NCBI GenBank assembly: GCA_029204225.1
Contig: CM055107.1
Coordinates: forward strand, 633,942-697,941
Length of the DNA stretch: 64,000 bases
Direction: 5' to 3'
From: Diphasiastrum complanatum
Lineage: Eukaryota > Streptophyta > Lycopodiopsida > Lycopodiales > Lycopodiaceae
The position numbers and the translations under genes were made by a program. Below are positions 23,401-32,400 of the stretch, one piece after another; within the stretch, counting starts at the first letter, position 1, and each line of letters opens with the position of its first letter. Below the pieces are notes generated by a model that was given only the letters and a program-made list of their open reading frames with translations, made no database searches and was not told the DNA's origin.

Positions 23401-26400
23401 TGGAGTATGCGTAGCTCTTTGGATCTAATGGGTACTACTCTTGATGTGGCTACAGGGCAATGGATTGAGCATTCTTCTGGAATTGGTGCTGGTATGTCTT
23501 ATCCAGTAAAATTTTAGCCTGATTTTTATGACCTTGAATTTTGCTGCGAATGTCTGAGGTGGATGTTTTTGGTAAAAAAATTTTAGTATGACTGCACCTT
23601 AGTTGCCCGTTCCGGAACGGAACGCGTTTCGCGTTCCGTTCTGGAACGATGCCTTCTAAAAAAAATAAAAAAATACGTTTTTTTTACAAAGGATAAATCT
23701 CATATAAATAATTAAATCAATTTAGGAAAGGAATATCGTTCCGACCAGGAATGTTCCGGAACATACGGAACGTTCGGAACGGAACGACCCATTTTGGTCG
23801 GAATGGGCTTCTAAGGACTGCACACATGCTATAGACAAACATACATGTTAACATCTTAAGATGTGACAACATTACTTTTGTCTGCTTATGTATTCTTTTG
23901 ATAACTTAATTTCCCACATCTTGGATGTGTCAATATTACCAAGTATTGCAGGATGTAGATGTATATGTGTTTATGAAGTCCTATTTTATCTAAATAGGAA
24001 GAGGTGTGTAGATAGGTGACAAATGATTTTCAGCATGTTCTCGTTTACACAGAACTCCATTTGAGAAATCTAAAATCAAATTTTTATTTTTCTTGTAAGC
24101 ATTTGCTTTCCACTGTTCCTAAAGGCTGCACAGTCCCTTCAAGGCTGTCATGTGCCAACCTTAGCATTCAAACATCTAATCCATTCATTAAACATCAAAT
24201 TACAATGGAAATGCAAGAAATCAAGAAACTAGTCAAAAATCAAGAAGATAGCTAAAAGTAGCAAAACTTCACCAAAATAGGCAAAGTAAGGTATCTTTAT
24301 TCATGATTATTGATCATTCACAAGATAGGGCCTGATTCTTGATCATAGCTCTCATGTGATTTTAGGCACATGAACCACTTTCTTCATCAAGAAAGCTCTC
24401 CAAGAGAAGCTCCAAGATCTCTTAAAACTCAAAATTACAAAATGAACAATAGCCTCCAAATTTAGCACGACCTCAGCTATTTATAGTGGTCATTTGTGCC
24501 TCTACTATAAGTTTGGGGCCTTATTTAGCTAAATTGGGCCTTACAACCATTATTACAATTCCGCTATTCTCAATTATAGCGAGGTTGTTCGAACCACTTT
24601 ATTAACTGTCCTATTGACTAGTTCTAATCAAATTTAGCTCCATGGCTATATTTAGCAATTCATTAGTTAGCTCATGGGCTAATTACATGTAGCACATGAC
24701 AATCCCTCTACTTTAAGCATTTTTGCCCTAAAAAATGAAGACCATGTAGTCCTTTGTTGAGTACCATGTCTCGTGAATCCTTTGGTGGTAGTCGAAGATA
24801 TTTGGCCAGCTTGAGTAAGAAACATCTTTTCTTGTATTATTCTTGTCAGTAGCCATCTACCATCAGATTTTGCTGCCTTAGCATATTAGCGTAGAACAAA
24901 GTTGCAACGGAAATTCTTTGTAAAGAACCTTTGATCTACAACTGATCCCATAGATTTGATAAGATCACTGAAGAAGAGATTGATGAAACACAAGAAAGCC
25001 TCAAGTTGCATTAGTTCTGCATGGGTTGACATAATCCAAGCAACAGACATTCAAAAGACTTCTTCCTCAGTATCTTCCTTGATTGGATGGGCTATCCAAT
25101 TCCAGATGCGCCTTTTTTTGTCCCTGCATCCGGTGCTATAGCCTTATGCATTGCTCCTTGATGTAGGATAGTGGTATCCATGTCTAGCTCCAGAGCAGTT
25201 CTTAGAGCCATGCATCCCACATTCGGATTCATCAAATCCCATGCCGTGTAGGGATCTTTTTGGTCATCTGTACACAAAGAATTTGACGGTTTTGAATTCA
25301 GTTTCCAAGTTAACATGTTTTCCTTGTTGATAGGATTGATGACATCCTCTAACGCAAGAATATTCAAGGATTTTGCACCAACTCCTTCCATCAATACCAC
25401 ATTAGATTCATTGATTGGTAGCTCGGTGCAAATTTGCTTCAGATCTTTGGATGGATCTCTTATTATTGACTTCATTGAAGCAATGTTGATACCACTTTCA
25501 TCATCAAAAAGCTCGTTGCTGTATTGGTATTTGAATTTTGCGTCAATGTTATATCGCTCGCTTGATCCATGTTCAGGAATAATTCCATATAGATCATTAT
25601 CAATAATATGGTCGTAACCATTGATTTGTAGAGTAGAGCATTCTCGGCAATCGAATTGTACTCCATGATTTAACTGCAGTTGTAGAAGTTCGTTCTGCTC
25701 ATAGTATACCTTCTTGTTTTGACCTTGGTCATGATCATTACAACTGTCGGACAAGACTTGACCTGGATTCTCAAGTTGGTCTTCATCCACTTGTCCATTG
25801 GTGTTTTGCTGATATTGTTTTGTCTCCGTGGAAGATAGATCGATATTAAAATTTTTGTTTTCTTCCTCGAAATTGCCAGCTTCATCAGAAGATTCATGAT
25901 CTTGTTTGTCAAAACATCTCGATCGATATCTGCCTTTGGCTTGGAAGTTTGCCCTTGGACTAGAGGAAGCGTTGTTCCGTAGACATCAACAATGGTACAC
26001 AATTTAGGATTAGTAGTTCGAATATCAATTAGCAGTTGTGGAATACCATTCGATTGCAAGATAAAGTCAAAACAAGCGACCGTCTTAAAAAAACCGTGAA
26101 ATATTCAAAAATTTAAAGGCAAATTTTTTTTTTTGCGGGCATCAAAATGGGAGGTGAGTATAGAATATACCATAGAATAGTCTGGCAAAATATTAAAAGA
26201 ATATTCTAGAATATAGAGCCACTATGGGTGCGCTGACCATGCAGAACGGGTGACGCGAGGAGGGGAGGGCGTGGCATGGGCAGAGAGGGGTGCGAGAGAT
26301 GGAGCATAGAATATTCTTAGGAAGATGTTGAAGTGAGGAGAGAATAAAGAATATTCGGGAATCAGGAGGGAGGCGCACAGCTGGGCGCGGACAGAGGGAA

Positions 26401-29400
26401 TATCCTGGAAGAGAAAGAGATAGGGAGAGGGGAGGGGGGGCGTCACCAGGAGGGAAATGGCGCGTGGAGGAAGGGAGGCGTCGCGTGGAAGAGAGGGAGG
26501 GGTACGGGCTGAAAGGAGAGAGAGGATGGGGCAGGGCCTATGGAGTGGCACGGGCAAGGGTTAGGTTTAGGGCTTTTTTTTTGTTTTTTTTTCTTCTTCT
26601 TTTTAGGTCTTAAACTCAAAATTAGGGTTTAAAATTTTTGGCAGCATTTTTGTTTGTTTTTTTGCACTTTTTTTTCTGCCCTAAATTGTAAACGTAGGGT
26701 TAGGGTCGTGCGAGGGTAGGGTTAGGTCAATTTTATTTTTTTTTTTAAAATGAATAAACTAAAAAGAAATTTACAAAGAACCACAACTTAAAAAATGAAA
26801 GGTTGAAGTGCTTCTCTCCCAAATTTCCACCAAAAACTCGTTTTAGACCTCCTTCACAAGAATTGTCATATCTCTCTTAATTTTCAACCAAATTGGTTGC
26901 AAATTGGCTCAAATTCAAGCTAAGACAAAGATCTACAATCCTATAGAAAGACAGTCACAAAGTTCGGCCAAAATTACAGCCAAAAATGGAGAAAAACAGA
27001 CTACAAAAACTGTCACTAACTAAAATTGGAATGACAACACTAAAATGGCCATAACTTGGTCATTATAGCTCCAAATCAGAAAATCTCAATACCTCCAAGA
27101 AGCTAAACAAAAGATCTACTGATCTACAATAAGAAATCACACAAATAATGAAGATTAAATGGTCAAAAATTGAATCAAATCTCGCTGGAAATTGGAAAAA
27201 ACAAGAAAAGTAGAACAAGAAACTGTACCAAATTTAACAAAAACCACCAAATCTGATGGGGAAAGGATCTAATGCTCTGATACCAAAATTGTCATGTGCC
27301 AACCTTAGCATTTAGACATCTAATCCATTCATTAAACATCAAATTACAATGGAAATGTAAGAAATCAAGAAACTAGTCAAAAATCAAAAAGATAGCTAAA
27401 AGTAGCAAAACTTCACCAAAATAGGCAAAGTAAGGTATCTTTATTCATGATTATTGATCATTCACAAGATAGGGCCTGATTCTAGAGCATGATCATAGCT
27501 CTCATGTGATTTTAGGCACATGAACCACTTTCTTCATCAAGAAAGCTCTCCAAGAGAAGCTCCAAGATCTCTTAAAACTCAAAATTACAAAATGAACAAT
27601 AGCCTTCAAATTTAGCACGACCTCAGCTATTTATAGTGGTCATTTGTGCCTCTACTATAAGTTTGGGGCCTTATTTAGCTAAATTGGGCCTTACAACCAT
27701 TATTACAATTCTGCTATTCTCAATTATAGCGAGGTTGTTCGAACCACTTTATTAACTGTCCTATTGACTAGTTCTAATCTAATTTAGCTCCATGGCTATA
27801 TTTAGCAATTCATTAGTAAGCTCATGGGCTAATTACATGCAGCACATGACAAAGGCAACAACATTTTTCTAGTGAATGTTAGACTTTGTTATCCATTGGT
27901 AGAAGTTTTACTTTCTATTTGCCAATTATTCTTGGATACTTCCCTTAATCTCCCCATCCTTTCACTTTGTGAATCAGGCAATGGCTTATCTCATGCATGG
28001 TTACCCTGAGAATCTCTTAAATGACATAGTTTTTATGGTTCATTACGTGATTGTTCTAGGTTTATAGCCACAATTTTCTCATTTCCTAATCTACATTAAA
28101 CTTAACCAACTTCTAGCTACCACAGACAAAGGTAGAAGAAACATGAGATTGCCTGTTTAGTTCTTACCCGGCATATCTTCTAACCTTTTGTTTGCAATAT
28201 GCGGTTTTTATCTCTTTTGTTGTTACTTCTATTTCAGGGGTAGATTCATTTTATGAATATCTTGTCAAAGCTTACATTCTATTTGGAAGTGAGGAATATT
28301 GGCAAATGTTTCATCGTGCTTACCTTGCTACTCAACAACATTTCAGACATGGCCCTTGGTAGTAAAATTTGCTTCTTTTTGCTTTCAGTTTTAAGGAAAA
28401 GGGTCATACTTAAGAATTGACAGTTAATGTATCAGTTTACTAAAATATTATAAACTTGAGTCAAAATTTGCTCCATCCATTACCAGATTTCAGTGCATGA
28501 TGTCCAGGTATCATGAGGCTGATATGAGGACAGGCAGAGCTACTCATTGGCAATTCACCAGCCTTCAAGCTTTCTGGCCAGCAGTACAGGTATCACAACT
28601 GAACTGTGAATGCAATAATAACTCGTGCTTATAAGATTCTGATGGTCATAGGATGCTAGAGTTTACTAAGCTAAATTGAAGGCAGGTATTGATTGGTGAT
28701 ATCAGTGCGGCTAATTTAACGCATCGAGAATTTTTCCACGTGTGGGAGAAGTTTGGTGTTTTTCCAGAACGGTAAGATACTGTTGCAATTTCTGGATTTT
28801 CAATTTATAGCTCTTTCGAAAGTGTCATTGCATACAATAGTCTTCAACAGGAAGGTGTGCTGGGATATAGTTTATGACATTTGAGATGGCAGCCAAGGTG
28901 TACTCCTCTAGATGTTAATTGTGGAAATCAATGGTTGCCCAGGTACTTAATTGACAGGGGAATGATCCATCCCACTGAAAAGTACTATCCACTTCGGCCA
29001 GAATTAGCTGAATCGACCTTTTATCTGTATCAAGCGACAAAAGGTAGGCTATCAGCATACACATTCATGACCTCAAATGTTACCTTCTCCCTCTTTTGGT
29101 TCGTGCTCTGTTGTTAGGCTGCAACGGCAATTTGTTATCATCAGCATTTATCATTATTATGTGTAATCCTACCAAATAACGACGGCTCATCTGTTCATTT
29201 CAAATTTTGTTTAAGTGAGGTTTGGTTCCAGGGTAGTTTGACCAATGCACATGTAGCTCAAGGAACCATTATGGTTTCCCCTAACTCGGCAGAGTTTTCA
29301 ATTTCATCAGTAAGAGTTTTTTGGTGTGGTCTCAGACCCGTGGTATTTGGAAGTTGGGAAGCGTATTGTCAATTCATTAAACATCTTCACGCGCGTCAAA

Positions 29401-32400
29401 GGAGGATTTGCAAGTGTCAAAAATGTTGTGTCTATGGAGTTAGAAGATCACCAGCATAGCTTCTTTTTATCCGAGACGTAAGTGATGCTAGAACATCTTG
29501 TCTCTGTTTTGCTGAGATAACTCCCTTACTACTTAGCTTAAACTGTTTTCCAAGTTGTAACATGTCGTCGCTATGCAGTTTTGTCATCATTTTTGTTCAA
29601 ATGCCGATTGTTGAGTTAGCATGCTGAAGCAATCAAATACAGGTGCAAGTACCTCTACCTGCTCTTTGATGATACCTTTCTAGCAGGACGAAACTATATA
29701 TTTAGTACAGAAGGTCATCCTTTCCCTGTGCTCAAATCATGGCAGCAGTCATTTTCATCTTCTGATTTGAAGCTGGAACCCATTGAGAAGGTGATCAAAA
29801 TAATATTTCTTCCAAGCTTTTATGGACCCATGATCTCAAATCACGTCACATTGTATTGCTAATAACCTTGAAGGAGTGTGCAACAATTGTGAGGTTGAAT
29901 ATTGGTGGTTCTTTTTGTCTTTCAAGCATGCTTACCAAGCAATATGATTGGATAGGCCTTACTACTTGATCGTTACTCACTTAGAGTTTTAAGGCCTGAA
30001 ACTGTTGTTTTTCTTTTTACTTACCTGAATGCAAGCACCAAGAACTTACACAAGTCACAAATGCGATGTTACTTCTTATTATATACCTGTCTAGAGACGG
30101 TACATCATGTGGACTCGACAATTTTGTAGTCCCCTTTAGGATCTTCGCTGCCACAATCCATTTGGTGGAAGATTAGGTACTTAGTTTAGACTGATGTATC
30201 AAACTCTGATTAAAGTTTTTCCTGTTAAATACAATTATTTGCATACTTTGTCTTACAAGCTTCTGAAAACAAAACGCTCTAGTTAGTGCCCTTGCTAGAA
30301 TGAGGATTTCAATGAGGTGAAGACTTTCAAATGAGAACATTCAACTTGCAACTTGTACTACTAACCTGAAAATTTGAAGGCTTCAATTAGAATAAGATAC
30401 TTGAAGACTCTCTGAAGTACAAAGATAGAATTTGTGGGTCCTAGGTGGTCAAACTCGGGGTACTAGATCCATCCATTTGTTTGACATGTAATCATTGATC
30501 ATAACTGTTCTTTAGTACTGTTTTGATGTAGGACTATGTAATTTGGGTCCAAACATGTGTTGAAGAGGTTGGTTCATCTATTTTACACTCCACTATGCGC
30601 AGTAACTTGTAACATATTTGCTTATCTAACATCTTTTATTTGTAGTAGGTTGTTTCTTCATTGAAATTCGTCCATCTTGGGGTTTGTGCTCTTTTCATTA
30701 GTGGGGTGTGTGTGTGGGGATCAATACCTTGCTTTAGAGCTAATGCATGTGTGATGAAGCCGCAGAATGTAGGGGCATATATTTCAATGTTTGATATCAA
30801 AGCATGTAAATGTTATGCCTTTGTGATGTTTTTGTGAGAGAGAAACTATGCTTGAGTGTGAAGAAACCAGGTTAGTGCATGGAGAAGTAGGTTGTGGGTT
30901 TTGTGAAGTGGAAGAAATGTTGTAGGGCACAAACATTGATATAGTTACGGGGAGATAATTGTGGATAAAAAATGCTCATTTTCTTGTGTTGTGAAAGTGA
31001 AAATTTCTTGATTTGGTTTCTATAAAATCATAGAAAAAATTAATTAGTGAAGGGGTGCTGAAAGCTATAAATACAAGTTCATTTGTGTGAAGATGGGTTG
31101 TACAAGTTTACATTTGTGAAGAAAACATGCACTAAGACCAAAAACGATCCACTCATTTGAGCAAACGATTGGTACACAATGGTATAGGCTCATATGAAGT
31201 CTCTAGCAAGTTCTGGATTTTGGCCTTTACAAATTCTCTCTGAATATTAACGTATAGTTAATTTTTGTACCAAGAATCAAATTTAGACGAGAGGTCTAAG
31301 TTGAGAAGCCTAGATAGAAGCCTATGTCGAACCTATAACAAGCATATTGCTAGTTTTGAAGTAAAGGACAAATTAGATGAGTCACTCAGGAGTAGCGTCT
31401 CCAACTTTCATTGACGTTTCGGCAACTCAAATGATCCTTAGGACTATGTCTAAGATCGTATCTTGGCAAGAAACCAAATCTACAACAATTGGAGCTTATT
31501 GTCTAACAAGAAGTCAGATAAGGATTGAGTCATGTCAGCTCTTTAGATGGGATTACCATGCACTCAAATGGTCAAAGCCAAAAAAAAAATGATAAGACCA
31601 ATCACTACTGTATTAACACTATCAGACGTATGAATGGTATGGGACATCGACCTGTAAGTGTTATCACAGAATTATCTAATCGTTGAGTGTTAACTGGTAC
31701 CAAAAGGTAGGTTGGTGGTAGGAGACACTGATTTGGGGATTGAATAAGTGTTTCATTCATTTGGATCATCTTAATATAAGATTAGGATCGAAATACAGTT
31801 AAGACTCATGATTAGATCATCCGGTCTAAATATGACTTGCCAGGGATTACAAATTTTCTTAAGGGGAAGGGACAGGAGATCAATGACAGTAAGAGTCAGT
31901 AGATACTGTTAATGTAGTTGATTACAATACTACTACGGAAGGTTGTTGATAAATATCAGCCATTCGACAAATGATAGAACCTTTCAGTAGGGGTTGTTTG
32001 ATCTTAGAATGGGAACTCAGTAGCTTCGAAAGCAAGCTAAACCAAAAGAAACTCTTTTCCATAAGTTTATACCCTTGAGACAGAAAAGCACCATAGTGCT
32101 TAGTTCAAGTTTCAGTTTGAGACTAGGGCTAACTGTGAGAGTGAGAGAAGTAGCCAAGATTAGAGGTCAGAAAACTCAATTTTCTATATAGATTAGGGCT
32201 GTTTATCAGAAATAAAACAGAATAGAATGCCAAGATGAGTTCTCGCAAGCAATTATGTGAATCATTGAGGAGAAAATGAGAGTATTTTCACAGATAAATC
32301 CTTCTACAATCTAGAAAGCATTCCAAGATGGAAGTCTACAAAGGTCTAAGCCAGTTTCTAGAGCTGAAAAAGACATTATATCCAAGAGAACGACAGTGAA

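Larger units (their letters stand above)
24146..27851 (-). mobile_element. Non-autonomous LTR retrotransposon, recent insertion (3.7 kb)
   Basis: LTRs at 24146-24701 and 27290-27851 differ at about ten positions by eye. The ends are TGTCATGTG...CACATGACA, an 8-9-bp inverted match. The target-site duplication AAGGC is exact (24141-24145, 27852-27856). The PBS at 27274-27285 and a polypurine tract (GTAGAGGGAT on -) beside the left LTR set the - orientation. The 2.6-kb interior has no gag, protease, integrase or RT that I can recognise. It has instead an acidic 232-codon frame and a strongly purine-biased block. It must rely on another element's enzymes. Confidence 0.93.

Noticed and set aside
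26193-26557. Pro/Ser/Leu-rich minus-strand ORFs
   Set aside because: Shadow frames of a purine-biased block. Two frames overlap with similar composition, typical of low-complexity DNA.
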